A DNA stretch of 50,632 bases from Clostridiales bacterium. GTDB lineage: Bacteria > Bacillota > Clostridia > Lachnospirales > UBA12420. The DNA lies in NCBI GenBank assembly GCA_003452395.1, contig DMOI01000038.1, forward strand, positions 1 to 50,632, read 5' to 3'. Both the position numbers and the translations under genes were made by a program. The notes beneath the pieces were generated by a model. It was given only the letters and a program-made list of their open reading frames with translations, had not been told where the DNA came from and searched no databases. How positions within the stretch are numbered: position 1 is the first letter of the stretch; each line of letters begins with the position of its first letter. This document shows, piece by piece, positions 24,045 to 33,620 of this stretch.

Positions 24045-24079
24045 ATAACCATCTCCTTATAAAATATTAACTATTTATA

Positions 24080-24108
24080 ATTATATCATATATTAAACTC
24101 TATATCAA
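24080..24108 (-). promoter_or_regulatory. Promoter of the chagasin-like gene
   Basis: On the minus strand TTGATA (24103-24108), 17-nt spacer, TATAAT (24080-24085). Confidence 0.65.
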
Positions 24109-24130
24109 TCATAAAAGCTGATTTAAAAAC

Positions 24131-24159
24131 TTGACATATTTTATATAAAAATGTATAAT
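24131..24159 (+). promoter_or_regulatory. Promoter of the broken receptor gene
   Basis: TTGACA (24131-24136), 17-nt spacer, TATAAT (24154-24159). The -10 box lies inside a longer upstream reading frame, which supports a start at 24184. Confidence 0.7.
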
Positions 24160-24183
24160 CAGTTAGTAAAAAGGTGGGTGGCT

Positions 24184-24821
24184 ATGTTGAAAAAGGGTAC
24201 TATAAGAAATTTTCTTATTTCATCGATATTTTTTGGATTTGTAGTTGGTATTATATTTCCTTATTATTCAGTGTTATTTACTAATTATAAAGATCCAAGT
24301 CTAGAATTACCATTTGCTATATCTTGTTGCGTTGCAGGTATTAGTATAGGGATTATGTCTTATGCAATTGCAAATTTTACAATAATAAAGTCTGTAAAAA
24401 GATTAATTCTCAAAAGGCGATTATAGAAATACATAATGTTAATAAAATAGTTTTAGATTCAGTTAACAATTTATCAGAAAACTCTAAAGAAATGTTAGAA
24501 TTTATAAATGCTAAAATTATTAAGGATTATGATAATTTTGTAAGTACAGGTGAACAGTATAATGAAGATGCAAAAGAGTTTAATGAAGTTATGATTGAAT
24601 TTACTTCTACCACAGCAGAGCTAGCTAATTCTATAAACACGATTTTAAAATTTATGCAAGTAATCTCAAAGGAAAATGAAGAAGTTGTTTTATCAACGGA
24701 CAATATAAATAAAAAAATCAGTGTTGTTTCGAATAAATCAGGATACATAAACAATCAAGCAGAAAAGATTATGGCTAGCGCTAATAATCTTGCAAACGCG
24801 GTTGATGTTTTTAAAATATAA
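24184..24821 (+). pseudogene. Remnant methyl-accepting chemotaxis-type receptor
   Basis: Two frames make up one broken gene. The first (ATG 24184 to 24426, 80 residues, after AAGGTGGGTGG) encodes two membrane helices. From about 24400 the reading continues in the -1 frame to 24821: KAIIEIHNVNKIVLDSVNNL, then MLEFINAKIIKDYDNF, STGEQYNEDAKEFNEV and FTSTTAELANSI, matching the C-terminal signalling helix of clostridial chemotaxis receptors. The shift is near an A5 run (24396-24400). The HAMP domain and the signalling tip that binds CheA/CheW are missing, so an internal deletion probably preceded or followed the frameshift. The second part alone (ATG 24492) has no ribosome binding site. Confidence 0.65.
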
Positions 24822-24865
24822 TAGTCCAGTAGATATTACTTTATCTGATGGACTATTATATTTTA
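24820..24865 (+). terminator. Terminator after the broken receptor
   Basis: AATAGTCCA (24820-24828) pairs with TGGACTATT (24849-24857), followed by TATATTTT. Confidence 0.7.
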
Positions 24866-24879
24866 AAACTTGAAAAGTA

Positions 24880-24907
24880 TTGATAAAATGTAAAATAAGT
24901 GTATAAT
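24880..24907 (+). promoter_or_regulatory. Promoter of the lemA-DUF2207 operon
   Basis: TTGATA (24880-24885), 16-nt spacer, TATAAT (24902-24907). Confidence 0.6.
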
Positions 24908-24947
24908 AAATTCATAAAAGTTGTTGAAACGAAAAAGGGGAGATATT

Positions 24948-25496
24948 ATGGAAAATTTGATAATTGGAGTATTAACACTGTTTTTATTAGGAATATATTT
25001 TGTGTTAGTATACAATGGAATAATTACACTAGCAAATAAAGTCAATGAAGCTTTTTCTACTATAGAGGTTTATCTAAAAAAAAGGTATGACCTAATACCC
25101 AAACTAGTTGATGCTGTGGATGCATATATACTTCACGAAAAGCAGACTTTGAATTTAATAACTGAAACAAGGAATGCATCTATTATAGCCAATAAGCAAA
25201 GTAGTATAATAGAACTTAATAACAAACTTTCGAAGAATATAGAGGAACTTATGATTCTGGTTGAGTCTTATCCAAGTTTAAAAGCAAATCAAAATTTCAT
25301 AGATTTGCAAGCCCAACTTGTTGAAATAGAAGAAAATATTGCAGATGCTAGAAAATATTACAATGGGTCTGTTAGAATGTATAATAATTATATTTGCATA
25401 TTTCCTAACGTAATAATTGCTAATATTTTAGGAAAAAAGCAAAAAAATTTTTTTGAAATAAATAATGAGGAAAAGCAAAATATTATTATAAAGTAA
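24948..25496 (+). CDS. lemA: LemA family protein
   Basis: A 182-residue protein with one N-terminal membrane helix (about 3-22) and a helical domain with the LemA pattern (YNGIITLANKVNEAFSTIEV, KKRYDLIPKLVDAV). LemA proteins are predicted to place their N-terminus outside and their helical bundle inside; their function is unclear, though they often accompany DUF2207 or TPM-domain proteins, as here. The start is ATG 24948 after AAAGGGGAG. The next gene follows after 17 nt. Confidence 0.92.
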   Translation: MENLIIGVLTLFLLGIYFVLVYNGIITLANKVNEAFSTIEVYLKKRYDLIPKLVDAVDAYILHEKQTLNLITETRNASIIANKQSSIIELNNKLSKNIEELMILVESYPSLKANQNFIDLQAQLVEIEENIADARKYYNGSVRMYNNYICIFPNVIIANILGKKQKNFFEINNEEKQNIIIK

Positions 25497-25513
25497 TTTT
25501 ATTTGGAGGTGTT

Positions 25514-27421
25514 TTGAATTTGAGTAATAAATATAAACGTTTATTGATGTTTACAGTCTTTTTATTATTTATTGCTACTTTGCATTCATATGCAGATGAG
25601 TATTATGATATTGATAATTATGAAGTTAAAATTGATATTTCTGAAAAAAATGTATATGATGTAACTGAAAAAATTCAAGTATCATTTAAACAGGATAGAC
25701 ATGGGATGTTTAGAAAGATACCAGAAAAGTATTATAAGTATGCACATAAAATATCTAATATAAGGGTTACCGATGAAATGGGTATAGATTATAAAACGAA
25801 TGTATACAACGAAAATGGGTATAAGATAATAAAGATTGGATCGTCTGAAATATTTGTCAATGGACTTAAAACCTATTTTATCCATTATAATTACGATATG
25901 GGAGAAGATGATGATAGTAGTAAAGATGAGATATATTGGAATGTGATTGGTACAGAGTGGAATTGTAATATACATAACGCCAAGTTCAATATAGAGCTTC
26001 CTAAGTCTTTTGATTATTCAAAGGTAAACTTTACATCAGGTTATGAAGGTAGTCGTGATAATACTAACATATCGTGGATCACAAAAGAAAATGATATATA
26101 TGGGTTTATAAAAGCTCCACTATCTTCATATCAAGCACTTACAATAGCAATACCTTTACCAGAAGGATATTTTGTTAACGTATCAAAAAAGCCAATTAAC
26201 TACTTTTTTTATATTAGTATTATGTTAATAGGTATTACTACGGTTTTTTATTTAATGCTATTTGTTAAGTATAAATGGGCAAAATCTAAAATTGTTAAAA
26301 CGGTAACATTTAAACCGCCATTCGATTTAAGTCCGTCTGATATGTATTATTTAAATAATAATCGAATTATAAGTCCTAAATTTTTGGGGTGGCTCATAAT
26401 ATATTGGGCTAGCAAAGGCTTTTTGAAAATTAGTGATTATAAAGATAGTAAAAAAAATATAAAGTTAACAAGACTAAGAACGGATGTAACAATGAATTAT
26501 AAATTTGAAAATACTTTATTTTCTAAAATATTTTCATATGGAAATGAAGCAGGGGAATTGAGTATTTCTAAATTGAAAAAGGCTTCTTTTACTAAGATGG
26601 TTGATTTAACCAAAAAGAATATGTGTAAACAAGTGGACGCTAAATATCCTATATATAATCTTAATTTTGATAAGCAAAAAATTATATTAGTAATACTTTC
26701 ATGTATAACGCTATTTGTTAGTAATGCAAGTATTATTTTTCAAAGCATCAATGATTTGATAATTTCGAGTTTGTCATCTGTACCTGTAACAGGACTGTTT
26801 ATAGCAATGTATGTTTTATTATTTACAAAGTATAATAAAAATACTCCTTTTGTGATTAGACTTGTTTTTGGCATATTTTATTGTGGCATGTTCTTATTTG
26901 GAATTTTAATAATCATTACTGATGGAAATATTTCTAGTATGTGTAGTGATTATAATATAGCACTTTTTGCTGGTGCATTTGGTTTAGCAGCTTTAAGTTT
27001 GTATTTTATGCCTAATGCGTTTATTACAAATGAGCTAGGAAATAAAGTTTTGGGTGAGATTTATGGATTTAAAGAGTTTCTAGTAACAGCAGAGAAGGAT
27101 GAGCTAGAAAAACTTTTAGATGAAAATCCAACATACTTCTTTGATATTCTGCCATATGCAATAGCGTTAGGTGTTACAAAAAAATGGAGTAGAAAGTTTA
27201 AGGATTTAGACTTGCAAAATCCAGATTGGTATTCTTCAGATGATTATGATTCTAATTCAGAAGCATTTATATATGATATATGTAAGGCAACATCAGTAAT
27301 ATCAAAAGCAACAACTCCAATTTATAACTCAAGTTCAGGAAACTCAGGCAGCGGCTTTTCGTCTTCAAGCGGTGGCTCATCTGGCGGTGGAGGCGGAGGC
27401 GGAGGCGGTGAATCTTGGTAA
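25514..27421 (+). CDS. DUF2207 membrane protein
   Basis: A 635-residue protein. A signal peptide (about 1-28, ending LHSYA) is followed by an extracytoplasmic DUF2207 domain (about 28-215; YEVKIDISEKNVYDVTEKI, HGMFRKIPEKYYKY). There is a membrane helix near 230-250, a cytoplasmic region, further helices near 395-500, and a C-terminal low-complexity Ser/Gly tail (SGSGFSSSSGG, then nine Gly, ESW). The Gly-rich tail with a final Trp is characteristic of DUF2207/TPM family proteins. No ATG is available: TTG 25514 or TTG 25520, both after GGAGGTG, is the start. Operon partner of LemA. Confidence 0.88.
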   Translation: MNLSNKYKRLLMFTVFLLFIATLHSYADEYYDIDNYEVKIDISEKNVYDVTEKIQVSFKQDRHGMFRKIPEKYYKYAHKISNIRVTDEMGIDYKTNVYNENGYKIIKIGSSEIFVNGLKTYFIHYNYDMGEDDDSSKDEIYWNVIGTEWNCNIHNAKFNIELPKSFDYSKVNFTSGYEGSRDNTNISWITKENDIYGFIKAPLSSYQALTIAIPLPEGYFVNVSKKPINYFFYISIMLIGITTVFYLMLFVKYKWAKSKIVKTVTFKPPFDLSPSDMYYLNNNRIISPKFLGWLIIYWASKGFLKISDYKDSKKNIKLTRLRTDVTMNYKFENTLFSKIFSYGNEAGELSISKLKKASFTKMVDLTKKNMCKQVDAKYPIYNLNFDKQKIILVILSCITLFVSNASIIFQSINDLIISSLSSVPVTGLFIAMYVLLFTKYNKNTPFVIRLVFGIFYCGMFLFGILIIITDGNISSMCSDYNIALFAGAFGLAALSLYFMPNAFITNELGNKVLGEIYGFKEFLVTAEKDELEKLLDENPTYFFDILPYAIALGVTKKWSRKFKDLDLQNPDWYSSDDYDSNSEAFIYDICKATSVISKATTPIYNSSSGNSGSGFSSSSGGSSGGGGGGGGGESW

Positions 27422-27626
27422 GCAGATATAATGTGATAACTAGAAACAGAACAAACAATAGCGGTAGAAAACACACTAAAATTGCAAACATAATACCAAT
27501 ATGAATCATTAAAGTCAATGCAGTTGGTTAGTTTTTAGTTAGTAAGAAAAGTTTATATACATTGAATATTATGTTAATTTCGGGAAGTATATATAAAGAC
27601 ACATATATATATTGAGGAGGTGACAT

Positions 27627-28022
27627 ATGAAAAAGATTATTCCGAATATTAACTTTAACAATTGTAGAGAAGCATTAGAGTATTACAAGACAATATTTGG
27701 TGGAGAAGTAAAAAACCTTCAAGAATCAGATAATACGCCTGGGTTTGAGGGACAGGAGGGAAAAATAGTACATGTAGAACTTCATATTAATAATGAATGT
27801 ATATTATATCTTGTGGATATATTCAGTGAAAGAGCAGAAAGTGGTAATATGGACTTGATACTTGAACTCGAAAGTGAAGAAGAAATAAACAAACTATATG
27901 AAGCTTTGAGTAAAGATGGAACTATAAAGTTTGAGTTACAAAAGACATTTTGGGGAGCGTATCACGCAATAGTAACTGATCGCTTTGGAGTTACATGGGG
28001 ATTGAATTACATGTTACATTAG
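27627..28022 (+). CDS. VOC/PhnB-like protein
   Basis: A 131-residue cytoplasmic protein of the vicinal-oxygen-chelate fold, PhnB-like subgroup. Typical elements are IIPNINFNNCREALEYYK at the N-terminus, GKIVHVELHINNECILYLVD in the middle, and the closing DRFGVTWGLNY. VOC proteins bind metals or small molecules and include glyoxalases and resistance proteins; the substrate cannot be read from the sequence. GAGGAGGTG site. The preceding 200 bp (27422-27626) holds no gene I can support. Confidence 0.85.
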   Translation: MKKIIPNINFNNCREALEYYKTIFGGEVKNLQESDNTPGFEGQEGKIVHVELHINNECILYLVDIFSERAESGNMDLILELESEEEINKLYEALSKDGTIKFELQKTFWGAYHAIVTDRFGVTWGLNYMLH

Positions 28023-28043
28023 GTAAAACAAAATATAAGGTAC

Positions 28044-28086
28044 TAGACTTGAATGATTCTGCTGTAAGAATGTTCAAGTCTTTTTA
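28044..28086 (+). terminator. Terminator of the VOC gene
   Basis: AGACTTGAA..ATTCT pairs with AGAAT..TTCAAGTCT, followed by five T. Confidence 0.88.
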
Positions 28087-28128
28087 CAAGTATAATGTGT
28101 AAAATCAAATATAAGGAGCGGAATTACT

Positions 28129-30285
28129 ATGAATGAAGTTGAAAATAATGAAGAGAAAATTTATTTGGCTAATGTTTGTGATAAGATAACTATCGAGATA
28201 GGTGAAAAAAGTAATATAGTAAAAACCATGGAAAATGGGATTATAGAACTTAAAAGGTATATGTGGAATAACCAAAGAGAATTTGATAATGTTGAAAAGA
28301 TTGCTCTTGACTATATTCACGAAGAAGAAATAAATACAGCAGAGCTTGAACTAAAAAGGCTCGAAATATTAAACAGAATAAAAGAATCACCTTATTTTGG
28401 TAGAATTGACTTTGAAGATGAGGAATATAAGGATTTAATGAGTGTATATATAGGACTTACGAATGTAAAAGATGATGATGGTTTTGAAAGCTTGGTATAT
28501 GACTGGAGGGCTCCTATTTCTAGCATGTATTATGAGTACGGAGTTGGGAAAGCAGGTTACTCAGCACCTATAGGGCAGATAAATGGAGAGATAAAACTAA
28601 AAAGGCAATATAAAATAGAAAATAGGAAAATAAAATACATTTTTGATAATGATTTAAATATAGATGATGAACTTTTAAAAGAGGCTTTAACAAAGAATAC
28701 AAGTGAAAAAATGAGAAACATAGTAAACTCAATCCAAAAAGATCAGAATAGGATAATAAGAAATGAGTCAGATCGTATTCTAATAGTAGAGGGACCCGCT
28801 GGGAGTGGGAAAACATCCGTTGCACTACATAGAATCGCATATTTATTATATAAAGATAAAAAAACTATAAATTCGAGAAACATATTAATTTTTTCACCAA
28901 GCTATGTGTTTAGTAACTATATATCAAATGTCTTACCAGAACTTGGGGAAGAGAATGTTATGCAGACAACATTTAGTGAATATGCAAAAAGATTTTTGTC
29001 AGAATACTCAGAAGTAGAAAGTAACGTAGAGCAATTAGAAAAAATGCATGATGTAGAAGTAAATCGATATTTGAAAAATGGATGCATACAAATAAAGATG
29101 AATTCAAAGTTTAAAAGTATTTTGGATGAGTATATAAAAAAAGTAGAAAACAATGTAGAATTTAGAGATATATCTATAAAAAGGAATGTATTAATAACGA
29201 AAGAAGAATATATAAATTTATATACAAATATCTACAAAAATATTGAGCCTAAGAAAAGACTAGATAAAATCGTTGATAGAGCCTTTATGTTATATGATGA
29301 TGGAACAAACGATGAAATGAAAGAGGGTAGAATAAGAGAATATTTACATGCAGAGATAAATAGTAATATAGATACAAAGCAATTATATATCGACTTTTAT
29401 AAAGATGAGAATGTGAAGAAGGTAATAAAAGAAACTTTTAATATTGAAAATATAAATGATATCTGCGAGTTTACTATAAGTAGCTTAGAAGGAAGTGAAA
29501 TAAGCTATGAAGATGCTATATGTTTACTTTATTTTAAAGGCAAAATAGAAGGCTTTTTTGAATCGGAAGAAATAAAGCATCTTATAATAGACGAGGCACA
29601 AGACTATAATGAAATGCAATATGAAATAATAAAAAATGTATTTAAAAAATCTAAAATAACAATACTTGGTGATGTAAATCAAGCCATTAACCCATATGTT
29701 TCGTACAAAGACTTTTCAAATGTCAAAGAAATTTGGGGTAATAAAACGACAAATATGTTAGAGCTAACTAATTGCTACAGATCAAGCTATGAGATAACAA
29801 TGTTCACGAATGATTTGCTAAAAATAAAGAATGCAAATCCAATGAATAGAAATGAAGGACTACCAAAGATTATAAAAGGACCACCAAAGAAAGATATGTG
29901 GGAAATAATGAAAAAAGATGTATCAAACATGCTAGACAATAATTATAAGCAAATTGCAATTGTGTGTAAGTCCATAAAAGATTGCGATGAAATCTATCGG
30001 GTGATGAAGGAAAAGTTTGAAAATATAAATTGTATTAAAAAGGGAGAAGACATATACAAAAAAGGTATAGTAGTAATACCAGCATACCTAGCAAAAGGAC
30101 TCGAGTTTGATGGAGTCTTGGTTTACTCGCCAAAAGGAAGCAGTTATGTAGATGAGAGGGATATAAAGCTGTTATATGTGGTATGTACTAGAGCGTTACA
30201 TGAACTTAGAATATACAATGAAAGCAGTGATATAGGACTGCTTGAGAGGATAGATAAGGGATTATATGAGGGAAGTAATATTTAA
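28129..30285 (+). CDS. helD: RNA polymerase-recycling helicase HelD
   Basis: A 718-residue superfamily 1 helicase-like ATPase. HelD removes RNA polymerase from stalled or terminated complexes and recycles it. The N-terminal 120 residues are a charged coiled coil that reaches into the polymerase secondary channel. The HelD signature YDWRAPISSMYYE is near residue 125-137. Walker A is GPAGSGKT with Lys228; Walker B is LIIDEAQDYN near 487; a late SF1 motif is present (AYLAKGLEFDGVLVYS, then LLYVVCTRALHEL). Complete length. It has an AAGGAG site. Confidence 0.93.
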   Translation: MNEVENNEEKIYLANVCDKITIEIGEKSNIVKTMENGIIELKRYMWNNQREFDNVEKIALDYIHEEEINTAELELKRLEILNRIKESPYFGRIDFEDEEYKDLMSVYIGLTNVKDDDGFESLVYDWRAPISSMYYEYGVGKAGYSAPIGQINGEIKLKRQYKIENRKIKYIFDNDLNIDDELLKEALTKNTSEKMRNIVNSIQKDQNRIIRNESDRILIVEGPAGSGKTSVALHRIAYLLYKDKKTINSRNILIFSPSYVFSNYISNVLPELGEENVMQTTFSEYAKRFLSEYSEVESNVEQLEKMHDVEVNRYLKNGCIQIKMNSKFKSILDEYIKKVENNVEFRDISIKRNVLITKEEYINLYTNIYKNIEPKKRLDKIVDRAFMLYDDGTNDEMKEGRIREYLHAEINSNIDTKQLYIDFYKDENVKKVIKETFNIENINDICEFTISSLEGSEISYEDAICLLYFKGKIEGFFESEEIKHLIIDEAQDYNEMQYEIIKNVFKKSKITILGDVNQAINPYVSYKDFSNVKEIWGNKTTNMLELTNCYRSSYEITMFTNDLLKIKNANPMNRNEGLPKIIKGPPKKDMWEIMKKDVSNMLDNNYKQIAIVCKSIKDCDEIYRVMKEKFENINCIKKGEDIYKKGIVVIPAYLAKGLEFDGVLVYSPKGSSYVDERDIKLLYVVCTRALHELRIYNESSDIGLLERIDKGLYEGSNI

Positions 30286-30316
30286 AATGTTGATATATTA
30301 AGGAGGTTTGAGAGTA

Positions 30317-31403
30317 ATGAAACGTATGTTATCAATAACTGATTAACTTAAGAGTAAGATATTATCATAACTTAATAGATAGCATATGGGAAGGTTTAAA
30401 TTTAATGTATGAGTGAACTCAGTTTATTTATAAGTTTATGGGCAATATTATGTATGATAATTTGAGGACAGAAATTAAGAAACTTAGAATAGTGACACGG
30501 GATTTAGAAATATTGAAATATTATAAAGGTAGAAGAAAAGAATGAGGCCAGAATATACATAGCGATCATGACAAAATAAGGAAATTGTTTTAGGAAAAAC
30601 ACTGCTTTTGTAAGGATTTAGAACAAGGTATAGAAGAGTATAAAATCCTGTACAAAAGATATGCAGACCTAGCAAATGGAGTAGGGGTAAAGTACGCGGT
30701 AGCGGTGAGAGTGGTAGAGAGCTTTTATGAGGAGTACAAGGAAGCTTTGCTTGAACTTGCTAGATACTCGAAAGCTCCATTGTTTGTAGAATGCTTATCA
30801 GAGATGAAACACTACTGGGCTATCAAGCATGAGTTTCAATCTATAGACAGTATAAACGGCAATCAGCAATTATCAACAATTCAATTTGATGTAAAAGATG
30901 CTAAAATATACGGTATAAATTATGTAGATGAAAATGGTGAGAAACAAGGCTGCATAATATGCCATTCAAGTATAGGAAGTGTGGAAAGGTGGATGTACGC
31001 AGTACTTGAAGAAGCACTTAAGAAAGAAAAATCTGAACTACCTTTGTGGCTATCGCCAGTGCAAGTGAGAGTTATACCAGTAGCAAATGATAAACATTTG
31101 GAATTTTGCAAGAAACTGCATATGGAAGGCATTAGATATGATATAGATGACCGAGATGAGAGATTGGGTCGAAAAATAGCTAAGGCGAGTCAAGAATGGG
31201 TACCATATGTATTAGTAGTAGGAGATAACGAAATAGAATCAGGCAAATATAGTGTCGGGCTACGTGGAGAAGAAGATAAACGAGAGATGCAGATAGAGGA
31301 GCTCGTGGCTGAAGTGAAAGAAAAATGTGAAGGCATGCCGTATAGAAACATAGCGATGAGTAAGTATTTGAGTAAGAGACCTATATTTGTTGGGGCTGTG
31401 TGA
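30317..31403 (+). pseudogene. Decayed archaeal-type threonyl-tRNA synthetase
   Basis: An intact frame from 30594 to 31403 lacks a proper start and encodes the C-terminal half of a threonyl-tRNA synthetase. It shows the catalytic stretch QQLSTIQFDVKDAKIYGINY, class II motif 3 region SSIGSVERWMYAVLEEAL, and the anticodon-binding domain (LPLWLSPVQVRVIPVAN, then GIRYDIDDRDERLGRKIA), ending with SKRPIFVGAV. The LSTIQFDV pattern resembles the archaeal-type enzyme. Upstream, 30317-30593 holds remains in other frames with stops: AGGAGG plus ATG 30317 opens only 9 codons (MKRMLSITD), and LRTEIKKLRIVTRDLEILKY is readable near 30463-30520. Several frameshifts and a large N-terminal loss make it non-functional. 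Confidence 0.7.
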
Positions 31404-31455
31404 AAGATTAAAAATTAAAAATGTAAAAAACTTGACAAATGGAACAATATGTAAT

Positions 31456-31459
31456 CCCG
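31456..31459. repeat. Target-site duplication, left copy (CCCG)
   Basis: CCCG directly abuts the left end of the insertion sequence and recurs at the right end (33429-33432). Four bases is shorter than usual for this IS family, so chance cannot be excluded. Confidence 0.4.
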
Positions 31460-31481
31460 TCTTTGACAGTTGAAGAATATA

Positions 31482-31527
31482 AAAAACTCTGTAAGCCTTA
31501 TTATATAAGGAATTCAGAGTTTTTGTT
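31482..31527. terminator. Bidirectional terminator at the left end of the IS
   Basis: AAAAACTCTG pairs with CAGAGTTTTT and, inside it, CCTTAT with ATAAGG. T-runs lie on both sides. It ends transposase transcription and may stop transcription entering the element from outside. Confidence 0.75.
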
Positions 31528-31552
31528 TTTGAAAAATTTTGCGTGATATTTT

Positions 31553-33294
31553 TTATTTTTTAGTGTCTCTAAAAATTTTTTTCATATTTTTTTCACTAAC
31601 TATCTGATAGTCTGTTCTAAAGCCTAAAGTCTCGTGAAGTGCATCAGTAAAGTCAGTTCTTGTATAGGTTGGAATATATCCTTCTCCATCGACCTTAAGG
31701 AAATTCATATCTTTAAGTCCCCTAATAATCTCTGGGCAAGTAAACTTCTCTTTTAGTTTCTTTTCAAGAAGTCTATATATCACGAGAGATATGAAACAAG
31801 TAGTAAAATGTGCAGCTATTCTGTCTTCGCGACTAAGATAAACTGGTCTTGATTTAAATTCACTCTTCATGATTCTAAAACACTCTTCGATTTCCCAACG
31901 ACGACTATTAACTTTTATTATATCGGAAACACTAGACTCAAGATTAGTACACACTCCATAGAATCCATCAAAAGCAGCTTCCTTAGCAATTATATCTGTA
32001 TGAATACAGTAAACTTCATTATCAGCTACCTCACCATCTTTAGTAATATTAGTCGTGTTAATAAACCTTTTGAAATCATTTTGTCTAGGTTTTCCAATCT
32101 TCTTAGGATTGCTATTAATCAACTTTTGAGCTCTTTCAATTTGGGAACTTCTTATAGTTCTTTGATAATCTCTGTACTTAATGGAGTAAGTAACAATAAT
32201 TCTTTGTTCTAAGCCATCCTCTTTGATCCAACGTTCTTTGAAATAAATTTTATTTTTAGCAATTACTTTTTCCTTATCACTCATATTTTTTATTTCATTA
32301 TCAAGTTTGGAGATGTCGTAGGTTTTTGTATCACCAGATAAACGCCAATCTAGGGGACTTAAAGCCCATTCTTTAAGAAAACTTTTTAACTTCTTAATGG
32401 ATTGAGTAGTAATAAAAGCACGACCGCCCTGAGTATTAAACTTACGATTAGAAGTAGATGCAAGCCCGGCATCGGTGCAAACAACAAACTTAGAAAGTTC
32501 GAAATCAGAAACAATCTTCTTTTCAAGTGGAGTAAGGGTTACTTGTTCATTAGTATTACCAGGAGTAATACTAAAAGCAAGAGGAATACCATCGCCGTCC
32601 ATAAAAAGTCCCATTTGAACAATAGGAGTAGGGCAATGCTCTTTAGAAGGACCGTATTGTTTATCACCATCTTCCTGTTCAATCTCAAAGAAAAAATTTG
32701 TACAATCATAGTAGAGAATGTTTGTATTTCTTTTAGAAACATCTAAACTATTTTGATATAAGGTAGACTGAATAAAATCATTTTCTTTTGCAATAAACTA
32801 AGACTTCTATAGATGTGTTGAAGATCAAACTTAGGCTGCTCAATAAAGCGCTTGGAAAGCTCATAGGTAGCAAGTTTAGAAGAAGGAAATATAACTCTAC
32901 CATAAATCAATCTAGAAAGGATAGAATTAAGGTCAAATGTAAACTTGTATTTATAAGATATCTCGTTGCAAAGTTTATGTAAGCCTAGCTGATAATAAAT
33001 TTTTTGAAGAAATAAATAACCTCCATTAAAAGAACGTTGATTGTTTTTATCAATAATCTTAGAAGGAGAACACTTTACAAGCACATCAAGTTTTTCTTCT
33101 TTTTCTTTTACATTCAATTCTTCTATATATTTTTTAGCCCATTCGATAGGATCTTCACCTTTTAATTTTTCTTTTAAATCTGAATATCTTCCGAGCTTTT
33201 CAACAGTTTTACTTTTTTCTTTTCCATCAACATAGTAACTCTTAACAACATAAAGTAATTTAACATTTTTAGACTCTACAATCTTTAATCTCAT
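31553..33294 (-). pseudogene. IS1634-family transposase, frameshifted
   Basis: The N-terminal frame (33294 to 32743) and the C-terminal frame (to 31553) together make a DDE transposase of about 580 residues. The first frame covers MRLKIVESKNVKLLYVVKSY through QHIYRSLSLLQK. At TTGCAAAAGAAAATG (near 32795) the protein continues in the -1 frame as ENDFIQSTLYQNSLDV, NILYYDCTNFFFE (first catalytic Asp region), and later FVVCTDAGLAS and RRWEIEECFRIMKSEFKSRP (Y-x2-E-type catalytic Glu). Losing one A from an A5 run would explain the break. Low-level -1 slippage could restore the protein, but this family normally uses a single frame. The ATG at 32614 has no ribosome binding site. Confidence 0.8.
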
Positions 33295-33428
33295 AGTAAC
33301 GCCCCCCTAGTTACTATATATTATAACATATCCCGTGGTATCCCGCAAGTGTTTTCTGAAAAAATTGACAAAAAAATAACCTTTTTTCAAGGTTTGTGAG
33401 GATTTTATAATGGCACAAGTGTCAAAGA

Positions 33429-33432
33429 CCCG
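33429..33432. repeat. Target-site duplication, right copy (CCCG)
   Basis: Matches the CCCG at 31456-31459 across the insertion sequence. Confidence 0.4.
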
Positions 33433-33458
33433 AAATCAAGTAATTTTCACAAAATCAC

Positions 33459-33487
33459 TTGACATATGTCATATTATGTAATATAAT
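33459..33487 (+). promoter_or_regulatory. Strong promoter upstream of the ABC exporter leader
   Basis: Consensus TTGACA (33459-33464), 17-nt spacer, TATAAT (33482-33487). It lies 31 nt beyond the right end of the IS, about 175 nt before the first ABC gene. Transcription should start near 33494. Confidence 0.75.
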
Positions 33488-33493
33488 ATGTAA

Positions 33494-33620
33494 CAAAAAT
33501 TGCGAGTGTACATAAGGCAAAGCTGAGCTGTACAGGCACGGGATGCTACACTGTTTGAATAAAAACTCAAACAAGGAGTCGTAGAAACAATCGATTCTTT
33601 GATTGAGTTTCTTTGCATAC
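33494..33620 (+). ncRNA. Structured leader RNA ending in a terminator, unassigned
   Basis: From the predicted start near 33494 the RNA folds with AGTGTA (33505-33510) pairing TACACT (33547-33552), enclosing GGCAAAGCTGAGCTG and a small GGCA/TGCT hairpin. An alternative stem GTACA (33508-33512) with TGTAC (33529-33533) is mutually exclusive with the first. A terminator follows: ACTCAAACAA-GGAGTC pairs with GATTC-TTGATTGAGT, then TTTCTTT. Promoter, folded domain with two alternative pairings, terminator, then an exporter operon is the layout of a riboswitch or attenuator, or of a small RNA of about 120 nt. It does not match T-box, c-di-GMP-I/II, preQ1 or guanidine riboswitch patterns that I know. 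Confidence 0.5.

Larger units (their letters stand above)
31460..33428 (-). mobile_element. IS1634-type insertion sequence, about 1.97 kb
   Basis: The element is bounded by imperfect terminal inverted repeats, TCTTTGACAGTTG at the left (31460-31472) and CAAGTGTCAAAGA at the right (33416-33428), which match at 12 of 13 positions. It carries one transposase gene on the minus strand, split by a frameshift. Size and transposase fit the IS1634 group of the IS4 superfamily. It is inserted 56 bp after the decayed threonyl-tRNA synthetase, upstream of the ABC operon's promoter. Confidence 0.8.

Noticed and set aside
27267..27518. Minus-strand 83-codon frame with a strongly hydrophobic N-terminus, overlapping the Gly-rich end of the DUF2207 gene
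   Set aside because: No ribosome binding site precedes its ATG, and the hydrophobic and Leu/Arg-rich composition follows from the antisense of the Ser/Gly codons.
31553..32614. The C-terminal transposase frame as an independent gene
   Set aside because: Its ATG has no ribosome binding site, and the coding sequence extends further upstream in the same frame and joins the N-terminal frame.
33494..33620. Assignment of the ABC leader to T-box, c-di-GMP or guanidine riboswitches
   Set aside because: The diagnostic core sequences of those classes are absent; the AGGCAAAGC stretch is only superficially like the c-di-GMP-I core.
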